NCBI GenBank assembly: GCA_034509755.1 | Contig: CM067539.1 | Span: forward strand, 56,182,513 to 56,246,512 | Length of the DNA: 64,000 bases | Direction: 5' to 3' | Origin: Anisodus tanguticus | Lineage: Eukaryota > Streptophyta > Magnoliopsida > Solanales > Solanaceae | Shown: piece after piece, positions 12,659 through 24,704 of the stretch | Position numbering within the stretch: position 1 is the first letter of the stretch | Layout of the letters: each line of letters opens with the position of its first letter | Notes under the pieces: model-generated | Told to the model about the DNA's origin: nothing | Databases searched by the model: none | Seen by the model: only the letters and a program-made list of their open reading frames with translations | Program-made: the position numbers and the translations under genes

Positions 12659-13271
12659 TGTATAGGACAAAATTCGTATTATACAGGTAGATGAATTATG
12701 TCCTGACATGTGGCAAGAAGTGATGAGTCAGATCCAAACCAGCTTTCAGTAGTGCCGGTTGCGTAGAAGTGGTACCGGGGGTATCAAAAGGTCGTAGGTA
12801 CCGGAGAAGCAAGAAGATCATAGGGCCGATTCGAAATCCAACGGGCGGTCATTACTTGTCTTATTCTACACCTTCCAAGGGTGCAATAATAGAATTTAAG
12901 AAGACACTAATTGTCTAATTATTACAACATTCATATATTAGTATTAATAGGGGCATAAATTGTGAAATGTGTACTCATGAATCCAAGTATAAATAGTACC
13001 TATTAACTCATTGTAAATGCATCATATTCAAGATACTATAACATCATTTTTTGATTCACACTGTTTGTCTCATTGTTTGTGCTTTCATACTCACAAAACA
13101 CTTAATCTAGAGGCCTTACCAAGAGGCTTCTTTTAGGCTCAGGCTAATTATATTCTAATCTTACTTCCTTATTAATTATTTATTGTAATTATTTGCTAAC
13201 TCAATTACTTGAGACTCACGTATCCTTGACCACGTATATAAATTCAATTGTACCGATTTAGAGGGTAAATA
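12659..13271 (+). repeat. 5' LTR of Gypsy element
   Basis: It starts TGTATAGGACAAAATTCGTA and ends near TTAGAGGGTAAATA, followed directly by the TTTGACGCCCACCGTGGGGC leader. It aligns by eye along its whole length with 21656-22279, including GACATGTGGCAAGAAGTGAT and the distal GTACCGATTTA. Confidence 0.87.
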
Positions 13272-13375
13272 GTTTGACGCCCACCGTGGGGCCTGGACAT
13301 TAGTGTTGTCACAAGTGACCCCTTATTCTTTAATCTACTCCTTTCTTTAGTTTTGTTTCATTTAAGAAACATATG

Positions 13376-15130
13376 ACAGGTATGGAAGGACTTGGAGGAA
13401 ACCGTATCCCCGGGAACAATGCTGAAAATAACCAAATCGGATCGGATGGCTTTCTGATCACAAACCAAGTATTAGAAGATCCGGGAGTCACAGACGGGGC
13501 CACTTCGGGGGATGGATAGCCCCAGGGAGAGGAGGTTCCTAATGATGGAACGCCCGAGGAGGCCATACAGATCCTAAGGGCATAGAATGTTGCGATGAGA
13601 GAAGAATTGGGAAGCATAAAGCGATTTTTCTGTGGGTTTGTGTCCAAATTTGCTGGAAGCACTCCAGCAACCGCAGAGGCACCACTGGTAAACGTCCCAA
13701 GTGCTGCAAGAAATGGTCAGAACGAGCCCAGGCATGATGATGCTTTGGGAAGTGAAATTGTTCTTGAAAACCCCTTCCAAGAGCAGGTTCTGAAATTCAT
13801 GGAGGAGATAATGGGCAAAGTAGATAAAAATGCTTAGGAAGCAGAAAAGAATGCCAAGGAATTCCGGCATCTGTTGAACCAAATATCTGGGAGGCCTCCA
13901 GTGATCGAAGGTCTAAATGTGAAAATATATATTCAGCTAGCGTATAAGCAGAGGCTGAGCCCGAACTGATTCCCAAGAGGTTCAAAATGTCATTCATACC
14001 CAAATATGATAGAACGACTGACCCACAAGATCAAATTGCGCGTATACCACAACAGTATAAGGAAATGATTTGAAGGAGCATGAGATAGAATCAGTTCTGA
14101 TAAAAAAGTTTGTTGAGACGCTCATTAAGGGAGCCCTGACATGGTATTCACTTATCCCCGAGCATTATATTAGTTAATTCGCCATGCTAGACGATATGTT
14201 TATAAAATCCTGTACGAGGGAAAGTAAAAATGAGAAAGGCAGATATCTTCAGCATTGTACAAGGAGAATCCAAACTCCTCATAGACTTTGTTATGCGGTT
14301 CCAAAAGGGGTGAATGTTGTTACTATAGTCCCATATGAATGGGCTGCTGAGGCTTTTACTAAGGGTCTGAACCCCTTGAGTTCGAACGCTTCACGGAAGC
14401 TGAAAGAAAATCTCCTAGAATTCTAGGCCACTATCTGAGAAGACATTTGTAATCGATACGAGTAAAAAAATTGGTGAAAGATGATTTGCTGGGGACTCAT
14501 ACGGGAAGCATTTCATGAATGGCAGACAAAGGAGCCGGATCAGACCGTAACTCCTCAAAGAATCATATTCAATCTTATCTCGCTCCCGGGAAGCAAATGG
14601 GCAGACATAGTTTTTGTTCCCTTGAGAAGACAAATAACAAGGGAGATCCTGGCAAGAGTAATCGGGGACTGATGAATCATGATAAAGGTAATTCATCTAA
14701 TTCCTCTCCAAAGGGACCCGGATACCCAAAGCTATCATAATACAACTTCAACATCAATGAAGATTAGATGGTGGCTGTACTGAGGACTCATCTGGCATCT
14801 TGGCCACCAAGGCCACTATGGTCTGATCTAAATTCCAGGGATCAAACTATTTGGTGTGATTTCCATGGAACTCACGGGCATAAAACCGTGAATTGTAGAT
14901 ACCTCCGGGAAAAGTGGCAGGGATGTTGAACACGGGCCATCTATGGGAATACCTTAGTGAAAGGGCTCGCAACAACTACGAACGAGGACCTCCCACTAAA
15001 TGCAAGACTAATCCGGATGCCCTACCTCATGTGATAAACATGATCTACGGTGGGTCTATGATCGCCGGTACATCCTTCATGACGGCTAACAAAACAAAAC
15101 TTCCAATTACCCGGGAGAAAAGATTCTAGG
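13376..15130 (+). pseudogene. Gypsy (Tat type) gag remnant
   Basis: Interrupted frames encode a gag-like protein. There is an acidic N-terminal part, a segment open at 13595-13837, and a zinc-knuckle-like motif CDFHGTHGHKTVNC near 14858-14900, as in Tat gag proteins (CDFH..HGH...C). A linker with MIYGGSMIAGTSF (about 15037-15080) is the usual gag-to-protease junction sequence of this lineage. At least ten in-frame stops are visible, so no functional capsid protein is expected. Confidence 0.75.
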
Positions 15131-15180
15131 AAATTCCAGATGAAGGTACTATTATCTTTACCGATTAGGACGCCGCTTAA

Positions 15181-18100
15181 GTTACCTTCCCCCATAATGA
15201 TGCTCTGGTCATTACTGTACCCATCGATTGTTTCCAGGTAAAAAGAATCTTAATCGACTCTGGCAGCTCTGCTAACATCATCTGGTCGAAGGTAGTCAAG
15301 GAAATGAAAATGTTGGATAAGATCATCCCGGCCGCCAGAACATTCTCAGGGTTTAATATGTCTAGTGAAACCACGAAGAGGGAGATCGATATGCCAATGG
15401 ACGCTAAGGGAGTCATAAAGAACAAAATTTTATGTCATCGATGGGGACATGCGATACAATGCGATATTTAAGAGGCCTTGGATTCACGACAAGAAGGCGG
15501 TCCCCTCTACATTGCATCTATTGGTAAATTTTTTGACACTAGAAGTAGTCCAACAAATTAGGGGAGAACAACCCACAACCAAAGAGATGTACGCCATAAA
15601 AGAATCTGATACATCTACAAATTAGAAATAGAAAATAAAGGACGCAGAGCCGGTACCGGATGAGGTCCAACAGGCTCCGCCAATAGAAGCTGAATCTGAA
15701 GAAGAGTTCTCAGACCGGTATTAGGTGCCCAAATATTTTTAGGTACCAGATAAATCGGACGCCACCAAATCGAAAGCTGAAGAGCTTGAACAAATAGCCT
15801 TGTGCGGGGAAACTCTCGACAGAAAGGTATACTTGGACACGGGGCTAACCCCGGAGCTTAGGGATTTAATTCTTAATTATCTTATGGCTAACAGTGATTG
15901 TTTTACTTGGTCACAAAGATATGACAGGCATTCCTCCAGAAGTCACAACTCATAAGTTAGAACTGGATCTCAGTTTCCCTTCCGTGCGGTAGAAAAAATG
16001 GCCTATCATCAAAGTCCGCAATAGGTTTCTAAAAGAAGAGGCAACTAGGCTGCTTAATATAGGGTCAATCCAGAAAGTAAAACATCTGGATTGGTTAGTT
16101 AATGTAGTGATAGTAACTAAAAAGTGGAATAAATTTAGGATGTGTATTGGTTATAAAGAGTTAAATAAAACATGCCCCAAAGACTCATTTCCATTGTTGA
16201 ACATAGATCAAATGATCAATTCTACGGCCGGATACGAAGTCATGAGTTTCCTCGATACGTATTCCGGGTATAAGCAAATTACAATGCACCCTGAAGACCA
16301 AGAGAAAATGTCTTTTAAACTAATTTCAACACTTACTGCCATAGTTTTATGCCTTTCAGATTATAAAACGCCGGAGCCACCTATCAAAGGCTATTAAATA
16401 AAATGTTTGAAAAACAGATAGGAAAAAATTATGGAGGTGTATATAGACGATATGTTTGTTAAAATTCTTCAGGCAGAAGACCATTTGAGTCATTTGCAGG
16501 AAACATTCAAAGTCTTGAGAAGGTACAACATGAAGCTTAACCCTGAAAATGCGCCTTCGGGGTGGGCTCAGGAAAATTTTTAGGGTTCGTGGCTTCTCAA
16601 AGAGGAATCAAAATGAATCCCGATAAGATAAAATCCATTGAAGATATTCCGAATACAGTTGAAAATGTAAAGGCGGTACAACGGCTGATTAGGAGGATAG
16701 AAGCTCTCAGTATATTTATATCCCGATCTTCGGACAAATGCCAAAAATTCTTCTCGCTCCTTAAAACGAAGAACGACTTCGAACGGATGCCCGAATGTTA
16801 ACAAGCCTTTCGAGACATGAAATCTTACTTATCCAGTCCTCCTCTCATGTCAAAGCCAAAGGACGAAGAGCAAGTCCTTATATATTTAGCAATCTCGGAG
16901 GTAGCGGTAAGCGCAATATAAGTACAAGAAGAAAAAAAATGTAGTTTTCTATTTATTATATAAGTAGAGTCATGTCAAGGCCGAAACTCGGTACCCACTT
17001 AATCAAAAGGTTGGCTTTTACTTTAGTTATGTTGTCACGGAAGCTTCAGCAGTATTTCCAGTGCCACCGGATAGCCATGGTGACAATGTTTCCTCTAAGG
17101 AACATGTTGCATAAACCTGAACATTCAGGGAGATTGCCTAAGTTGGCGGTGGAGTTAAGTGAATTTGATATTGAGTATAAACTCCGGACTATAATAAAGT
17201 CACAAGTCCTCGCGAATTTCATGGCTGATTTTAGTCCGGGCGTAACCCTTCAGGCGGAAAAAGAAGTCGTTTTGGTTTCAGAGACTACCCTCGGGGTTTA
17301 AAATCCTCTACACTGATGAAGCGTCCAATGTCAAGGGGACCGGTTTGGACATAATATTATATACTCTTACCATGTAAATATTAAGGCAAACAATTCATAG
17401 TTCACATTTGACTAACAATGAAGCCGAGTATGAGGCTCTGATTACAGGTTTGAAATTGGCTCGGGTCTAGGGTCACATATAATCGAAGTCAAATGTGATT
17501 CCCTACTGGTGGTGAACCAAGTTCATAGAATATTTAAATCCAAGAAGGAGTGTATGTCAAGGTACCTTGAGAAGGTCATGAAGCTACTTTCCCGGTTCCA
17601 GGAGTGGACGGTGGTGCATATACCCCGAGAGGAAAATGTAGAGGCTGACGCACTCACAAATTTGGGTTCCAGCACGGAAGTAGAAGGCTCCAAAGCTGAA
17701 TCAGTTTTTCAGCTCCTACACTCGGCCTTGGACCTGGTATGGTATGATGAAGTAAACTCAAAAAGTTTGAATTGGGATTGGAGGAATGAATTCATAGACT
17801 ACCTCATGAACAGAAGACTGCCAGAAGACCCGAAAGCATCTACAGCCTTGAGGACTAAGGCCGTTTGATACTGTATTATTGATGGAAAACATTACCGGTG
17901 GTGTTATTATGGTCCTCTAACTCGATGTGTAGGTCTCAAACAAGTCGATTATGTTATGAGGGAAGTACATGAAGGAATCTGCGAAAACCATTCTGGAGCA
18001 GAATCCCCCTGATGAGAAAACTCATGAGGGCCGGATATTATTTGTCGTGGATCGAAGAAGACACGAAGGCATTTATCATAAAGTGTGACAAGTGCCAGTG

Positions 18101-18840
18101 TCATGTGCAGTTCCTGCACCAACCAGGAGAGGAATTACATCCGGTATTGTCTTCATAGTCATTCACGAAATAAGGAATAGCAATAGTTGGACCTTTACTT
18201 TCTGCCCCTGGATAGGTATCACAAATATTATTCATGACTAATTATTTCTCTAAATGGGTTGAAACTGCAGCTTATACAAAGCTTCGAGAGAAGGAGGTGA
18301 TCGATTTCATCTAGCAATATATCATTTGTCTCTTTAACATCCCAAAAGAGATAGTTTGTGACAACAATCGAAATTTTATCAAGTCTAAAGTTACAAAATT
18401 CTTGGATGACTTGAACATCAAACGCATCACCTCCACCCCTATTATCCTAGTGCAAATGGTTAGGCGGAGTCAATGAACAAGACTATAATACAAAATTTGA
18501 AGAAACAATTGAAAGCTGCTAAGGGAAAGTGGCCTTCTATGTTACCCGAGATATTATGGGCATACAGAACTACAACAAAAAGGAGCACCGAAGAAACTCT
18601 TTTTTCTATAGTTTATGGCACCGAAGCACTGGTCCCAGTTGAAGTAGGAACTCCAAGTTTGTGGTACCTCCAGTCGGAGAAGCAAACTAACTCAGAGTCA
18701 ATATCGGTACAACTAGACTTGCTCGAAGAACGTCAAAACCTCACGTACGTCCGGATGGTGTACCAGAAACAACAAATGGAACGATACTACAACTGGAGTG
18801 CAAATCTCTAATACTTCAAGCTTGGGAACTTGGTACTCCG
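15181..18840 (+). pseudogene. Gypsy pol remnant: protease, RT, RNase H, integrase
   Basis: Protease: the active-site run RILIDSGSSANIIW lies near 15246-15287. Reverse transcriptase: KWNKFRMCIGYKELNKTCPK lies near 16121-16180, followed by a FLDTYSGYKQITMHPEDQ stretch and the catalytic VYIDDM at about 16438-16455. RNase H: YTDEAS near 17310, TNNEAEYEALI near 17411-17443 and IPREENVEADALTNLGSS near 17620-17673. Integrase: zinc-binding relics HEGICENHSG and KCDKCQC near 17970-18100, then MNKTIIQNLKKQL and WAYRTTTKRSTEETLFSIVYG near 18473-18620. These are Ty3/Gypsy signatures in the expected order. Many stops and frame changes make this a pseudogene. Confidence 0.85.
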
Positions 18841-20152
18841 AAAGGTGACTCAGAGCACTCGGGAACTTAACTAAGGAAAATTAGGTCAAACTTAGGAAAG
18901 ACCATACACAACCACCGGGATTGCCGACAAAGTATCTTACCAATTAACAGATCAAGAAAGGAACAAACTTCTCAATAATTGGAATGTAAGTCATCTGAAG
19001 AAATATTATATTTAGCAAGACGAATGCGTGTTGCTTTCTTTTTTCCTTCATCCAATTTTGTCCCAATTAGGTTTTTGCGGTAAGGTTTTTAATGAGGCAT
19101 CACCAATGAAAGTGTGTTAAAAGTTGTGCTACAAGAATATTATCTGGGTCTGGGTCTCCACGGAAGAAACATCCAAATACTGGGAGGCCATATATACCCA
19201 TGCCAAGGCTGAGATACTTTTTTTGAAAATAAGATAGCATATACCGGTATTGTTGAAGCTTTAAAGGAAAAGCATATGCTGGTACTGCTAAAGCTTCAAG
19301 GGAAACACACTTACCACCAGAGACTACATGGATCGCAAACTATTGTATATGTGTAACCAGACTGACCACACTAAATGGCAGCCAGACTATTCATGCATAT
19401 GTCTTTATAATTATAAGTTAAAGAAATCAATAAAATTTTCCTTTTATGATAAATTTCTTGTCATTAAAAGCATAAGAATTATTAAAATGTGTGTTGTTAT
19501 AAACATATCAAAAAATTTGTGCCATAATGAACGGGAGACGTCCTCTTCTATAACACTATTAAAAATAAGGGTTCTCTCTTATTAAAAAACTTAAAGAAAA
19601 GAAAAGATTAAATTTTGGCTGCTCAAAGCGCCCGAATAAAAAGTTGACCAAACCAAAACTAGTTGTGGATCAACTACAAGGCCATGAGAAGTAAAAATAA
19701 AAACACATCTTCTATGAATAAATTCAAGTCTTGTTAAAAGTCATCAAGAGACTTTAAGGCTTAGAATTTTTAAAAGGCAGTTCAAAAGCCTTAGATTTTA
19801 CTTAGCCAATTGAAGTGTAGTAAACTAAAACTACAACTTAGTTTATAAGGGGAATATAAGTATTCTTCAGTAAATAAAGGTATGAAATAAAGCCTTGAGT
19901 AAAAGTTTGTAAACAATGGAGTCTGGAACAAAGAACTTCATTCACTCAATCAGAAATAGTACCGGGCCCAAAAGTGACCCGATTATAAGACAAAAACAAA
20001 TAAAAGATAAAAACTCGTGTGAAAGGCAACGACATGCTCATTACATGATCCATCGGGGGTGTTTCCAAAACAAAGTAACCATTATCAGTTGCGAATCTTA
20101 AGATATCAGGGCTGAGGGAGGCAATTTGGAAGTTGTGGCTTTGGGGCATTAT
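18841..20152. other. Noncoding spacer of the Gypsy element
   Basis: No coding region is seen between integrase and the antisense ORF. A short duplication of about 33 bp (AGCATATACCGGTATTGTTG-type and AGCATATGCTGGTACTGCTA-type units) lies at 19227-19310. Long spacers at this place are common in Tat-lineage elements. Confidence 0.6.
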
Positions 20153-20860
20153 CTAAGGCAGACGACATATTTGCTTGAGGAAGAGGAATTTCTGCTTCCG
20201 AAGGTTGTCATCTTCTTCTTCCCTATTGTATGAAACATCTTCTTCATCCATTGGAAGGGGTTCGTCTGGCTCTTCCGCCGAAGCTAATTTCAACTGTCGG
20301 GCCTTGGTAATCTCGTCATCAATATCATTGATTATCCCTACCCGCACTGCCTCCAAAGCCTTGCGGCGCATCTTATAGTCATTATTTACCATGGACAAAG
20401 CAAAGTTGTCAATGGTGGCCTGAAGCTCAATTTTTACAAATTGAACGACGCGGGTGAGTTCGACACTAGTTGAATGGATGAGTTCATTGGCCTTAGTCAA
20501 CTCTGCAATTGTCTCCCGTTAGTTTTCAGTCTGATTCATCATGGTGGATAAATGGGACCTTAAGGACTCATTTTCTTCCGAAAGGGATCAATTTTAGTTT
20601 CTTTGATCTAGAGACACTCAGAGAAAGTATCCATATCAGTCTCAAGCCCAGACAGACGTATCATCAGGTCAAACACATAATTGGAAACCTCATTCCACTT
20701 TTTCTGCCAATCACCTGCACGGTCTTCATGAAGTGTGGCCTGTTGCCTAAAGGTTTCTTTCTACTCCGGCCAACTGGGTAAAGAACCAAAGGCATGTAAC
20801 GGCCCTCCAGACCCGGGGGCGTACTTGGGCTATGCAAACTTTGTAGCGGTGACAAAAGTC
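20153..20860 (-). pseudogene. Antisense ORF of Tat-type Gypsy element
   Basis: On the minus strand a 115-residue open frame (20500 down to 20153) lies between pol and the 3' LTR. It has an Arg/Lys- and Glu-rich, helical-looking composition with an acidic tail (EEPDEPLPMDEEDVSYNREE). Upstream on the same strand (to about 20860) more coding-like sequence continues in a shifted frame, including DWQKKWNEVSNYVFDL near 20690, so the full ORF was probably longer and is now broken. Some plant Tat-lineage elements (for example Grande and Retand types) are known to carry an antisense ORF here. Its function is not known. Confidence 0.6.
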
Positions 20861-21655
20861 TAATATGACTTTGTCCACTTTATCCCCAATCTCATCGAGA
20901 ATGGGAATATGTAGATAAAAGAGTATTCTTGCCGAAATAAAGTTATCCTCTCATCTTCTTCAAGGATAAAGACCTCAGCATTGGTCCAACGACATTCATC
21001 CTTTACCAATAATAGTAAGACGAAGGTGATCCTGGTTCTGTATTCTCTGGTAGGAGAATCTTGGCCGCCGGACAGGCCTTTAGAGGTAGGTTTTTCCTAA
21101 AGGTCATGATCAAATCGCCATATCATTGGCAGAAAGTATGAAACATGAGGATTCTAGCTACGTTGAGCCCCCTCTTGAGGGGTGGGGTTCCCCTTGATAT
21201 TGGAAGAAGTATTGCCACCGGTGGAGAAGTTCGACATTTTATCTTTCAAAGATGGAGTGTGGAGTTGCAAATTAAGAGTGCTAGGAGAAGCGTTTTTGCA
21301 AATTGAAGGTGGAGATAATGAGGTGATCAATTATATTGGAATGGTTGGTATTTATAAGCGTTAGAAGTCATCATTGTTATGGTAATCGATGAGACAGATA
21401 CCAATAGAAGGTTGTTCGACAGACAACACATGCGTGTCAGACGAGGTGTGGTGAATATACACACTTCATCATGATTTCACAGTCTTCCATCAGTCGAGGA
21501 AAATCGAACAATTGTCGTCGTTTCGTCATGATGACAATTGGTATGATGAGTTGAGTAGCTGACACCTTTTGGTTTTCCCGCCAAAATCAGGAGTTTGGAT
21601 TAGTTGTCAGTTTAAATCTACTTCTCGGGCGTGCTTGAAAAGTGCGAAGACTATC

Positions 21656-22279
21656 TGTATAGGGCAAAATTCATATTATATAGGTGGACGAAGTATGTGC
21701 TAACATGTGGCAAGAAGTGATGAGTTGGATTCAAGTCAGCTTTCACTACTGTCGGTTGCGTAGAAGTGGTATCGGGGATATCAAAAGGTCGTAGGTACAG
21801 GAGAAGCAAGAAGATCAGAGGGTCGGTTCGAATTCCAATGGGCGGTCGTTACTTGTCTGATTCTACACTTTTCTAGGGTGCATTAATAGCATTTATGAAG
21901 ATACTAATTGTTTAATTATTACAACATTCATGTATTGGTATTAATAGGGGCATAAATTGTGAAATGTGTACTCAGGAGTCCAAGTATAAATAAGACATAT
22001 TAACTCATTGTAAAGGCATCATATTCAAGATACTATAACGTCATTTTTTTATTCACACTATTTGTCTCTTTGTCTGTGCTTTCATACTGACAAAACACTT
22101 AATCTAGAGGCCTTACCAAGAAGCTTCTTTCAGGCTCAGGCTAATTATATTCTAATATTTCTTTGCTATTCATTATTTGTTGTAATTATTTGCTAATCAA
22201 TTTGCTAACTCAGTCACTTGAGACCTACATGTACTTGACCACACATACAAATTTAATTGTACCGATTTACAGGTAAACA
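21656..22279 (+). repeat. 3' LTR of Gypsy element
   Basis: It starts TGTATAGGGCAAAATTCATA and ends GTACCGATTTACAGGTAAACA. It corresponds to 12659-13271 with scattered substitutions and a small insertion (GCTAATCAATTTGCTAA region) near its end. Confidence 0.87.
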
Positions 22280-22304
22280 ATCTATTTTATTTTTAGTCCT
22301 CTTA

Positions 22305-22560
22305 TGGGTCGTTTGGTACACGGTATAAGCTGGGATATACTAGCACTAATTTTGGGATTAATTTTATACCATATTTGGTAGAACGTTATAAATTTATACC
22401 TTGTATCAAACAAAGTATAAAATGAAGTCAAACTTAAAGATGGGATATCCCACCTTATCCCCCTTAACCTTGGAATTATTTTATCCCATCTCCTAGATGG
22501 GATAAATTAGTTCCAGAATTATAATCCCAGGATAATTTTATCCGCGTACGCAACGACCCC
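22305..22560. mobile_element. MITE, PIF/Harbinger (Tourist-like), TTA duplication
   Basis: 256 bp with terminal inverted repeats TGGGTCGTTTGGTACACGG and, at the other end read in reverse, GGGGTCGTTGCGTACGCGG. It is flanked by TTA at 22302-22304 and 22561-22563, the 3-bp target preference of PIF/Harbinger elements. The interior has GGGATAT/ATCCC-rich inverted segments. No coding capacity. Confidence 0.8.
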
Positions 22561-22766
22561 TTAGTTCATAGTATTGTTTCAAAAGCCACATGTGTTATAT
22601 GTTGTCGTTTTAGTATATGATTATCACCTCATAAACTAGCTTTTTGAGGTTGAAGTGTACCAAATGTTCATTTTCTTTACTTTTTGATGTTATAGTATTC
22701 ATTATGTTAATGTTAATATTAATATTAGTATCGATAAATTTTTTGGTTCTGTCCCTGTCAGCTAGA

Positions 22767-22966
22767 GGGTGTTTGGATTAAGCCCAAAGTTAAAAGCCAT
22801 AAGTTGGTCCTACTCAATTTTTGGCTTTTGGCTTATTTGTACATTTTTAGCCTAAAAATAAGTGATTAAAAGCATTTTTTTTATCTCACCCAAACACTTC
22901 AAAAACTAAAAAAGAGCTTAAAAGTAAAAAAAAAAAAACACTTAAAATAAGCCAATTCAAACACCC
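22767..22966. mobile_element. Small MITE with GGGTGTTTGG terminal repeats
   Basis: About 200 bp running from GGGTGTTTGGATTAAGCC to GGCCAATTCAAACACCC-type ends that are mutually inverted. The interior is AT-rich with AAAAGCC/GGCTTTT inverted motifs. No clear target duplication was found, so the superfamily is open. Confidence 0.6.
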
Positions 22967-22992
22967 TTTTACTCTTTTTCCTAAAAATATAA

Positions 22993-23072
22993 AAAAGGGG
23001 TAGTCCGGTGTACTAAGCTCCCGTTATTCGCGGAGTTCGAAAAAGGGCCGGATCACAAGTTTCTATTGAAGT
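22993..23072 (-). mobile_element. Au-type SINE fragment
   Basis: Reverse-strand 3' part of an Au SINE: AGTCCGGTGTACTAAGCTCC, then GTTATTCGCGGAGTTC, then AGGGCCGGATCACAAG. It is more diverged than the copies at 40466 and 43333. Confidence 0.65.
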
Positions 23073-23079
23073 TGGAAAT

Positions 23080-24357
23080 CCTTGCCTAATGCTCTATATA
23101 AAAGACATGTTCTGTCATATGAGATACCTTTGATTTGATATAGTCTTTTTTTTTTTTGGTAAATAGTCTGATGTGAGGAAAGGTGGTGGTCCTTTGCCTT
23201 CTAACTATTGATTTTTTTTTATTTTTGAAAACCACGTGCTTTTATATCTAGTTACAACTAAACCACGTGACAATAAGTTTTTTTCCCTATTTATAATTAG
23301 CTTAGCTTCAGTCTTGTTTCGTCGATCTTCCCAATTATATTTATCAAGAATTTGCAATTGTAGTTAATTTAAGCTTGTTTCTTTATTTATTTCATCTTAA
23401 GTGAAATATAAGTAATTATATATAGTCAACTATCCTGCTGTCTCTTATATGAACCCGGTGAAATTGTATTCTTCGTGAATATGCAGAGCACTAATAGCTA
23501 GACGGTAAGACCATGTACGTGCACCTTAAGTATAGTGTAGTGATAACCTTAATCGGATGTGTAGGATAAGTAGGAGATGGTAACATTTGAGAATGGATAG
23601 TCATTATATTAGTTGAACAAAATCAATTAATAATGCTGATTTTGAGGCATGCTGGTTATGTTTAAATTTCACATTCTTAACCAATAACTTGAGCTTCGTA
23701 GTATATGTAATTTAGTGATTAAGAGGTCACAACTTGAACTGTAGTTACGAGTTCTATGCAGTGATTTTAATAAGATGAGCAAAGATATATTAAGAATTTT
23801 AAATTAAGGCATGTAAAAGTATCATTCCAATCATAACTCTTTTGTAGCAATATGTGTGAATTTATTATATATATATAATTCGAGTCAAGATAACTTTATA
23901 CGCCGGAGAAATAGAATATGTAGAACGAGATATTTTCTATTAATAATTATGAAAACAAGAAAATTGCTTATGCATATTTGTTGGTCCATCTCAGATGTAA
24001 ACTACACAAGAAACAAGTGATCAGTGATCACCACTAAACTAATGGTACAATTATTGCTCTTATCATCACTCATCCTCATCCAAAAAGAATTATTTAATTC
24101 TAGTCCCCACATGATGTTGTTAGATGTTCCTGTATTTATCAAGCTGGATACGAATATATTGAGACACTTAACAACCCAAATAGAAAATATAATGAAGATA
24201 TGATAGTGATATTAATTTTATGTGTTTTTAAATTTTTTTAAAAGATTTTGTTTAGATATGTAATTGAAAAGGGAACAAGCGAAATTGACGATTAGAGATG
24301 TTACACTTATAAAAGAATTGACAATTTATTTCATCCATATTTATCTTAATTACATTG
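23080..24357. other. Intergenic AT-rich DNA
   Basis: No coding region, RNA gene or clear transposon end is seen. There are poly-T runs and a TATATATATA stretch near 23867-23877. Confidence 0.6.
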
Positions 24358-24362
24358 TTCTA

Positions 24363-24562
24363 TGTTAGAATATTATTAAATAATAATATTATGTATTAAT
24401 GTAGTATCATTTTATATATGGATGTTAATTAGACAAAAGATTATTAAGGATTGATTAGGAAGATTAGACATGATTTACTCTTCTCAATTAAATGCATATT
24501 GTGTATATATTGTTCCCTTTTAGGATGAATACAATTGAGGAAAATACTTTCAAAGTCTTACA
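24363..24562 (+). repeat. 5' LTR of Copia element B
   Basis: It starts TGTTAGAATATTATTAAATA and ends CAAAGTCTTACA. Compared with the 3' LTR it lacks about 30 bp after TTTATATATGG. Confidence 0.92.
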
Positions 24563-24577
24563 TGGTATCAAGAGCTT
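24563..24577 (+). other. Primer-binding site of element B
   Basis: TGGTATCAAGAGCTT directly abuts the LTR end CA. It resembles the initiator-Met tRNA-complementary site TGGTATCAGAGC, with an extra A. Element C has the same TGGTATCAAGAG form. Confidence 0.8.
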
Positions 24578-24704
24578 AAGGAAAGATCCAAAATATTTTA
24601 TTTTCTTCCAATTTTTCGGTCCTCTTCCCCACTAGAACCCTAGTTGGCCGAAATTTAAACATTTTTTAAACTCCGTTATTGATTATCCTCCATCATAACC
24701 AACT

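Larger units (their letters stand above)
12659..22279 (+). mobile_element. Ty3/Gypsy LTR retrotransposon, Tat type, degenerate
   Basis: Matching LTRs at 12659-13271 and 21656-22279 flank decayed gag, protease, RT, RNase H and integrase in Gypsy order. The 5' LTR is followed by TTTGACGCCCACCGTGGGGC (13273-13292), a primer-binding-site/leader sequence typical of plant Tat-type elements. Between integrase and the 3' LTR are a noncoding spacer and an antisense ORF, also a Tat-lineage habit. Stops and frameshifts occur throughout. A clean target duplication was not identified; the LTR ends are within a few bases. Confidence 0.88.

Noticed and set aside
12311..12709. 132-residue minus-strand frame and a 108-residue plus-strand frame
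   Set aside because: They overlap on opposite strands in repeat-like GC-rich DNA and enter the Gypsy LTR; no family resemblance.
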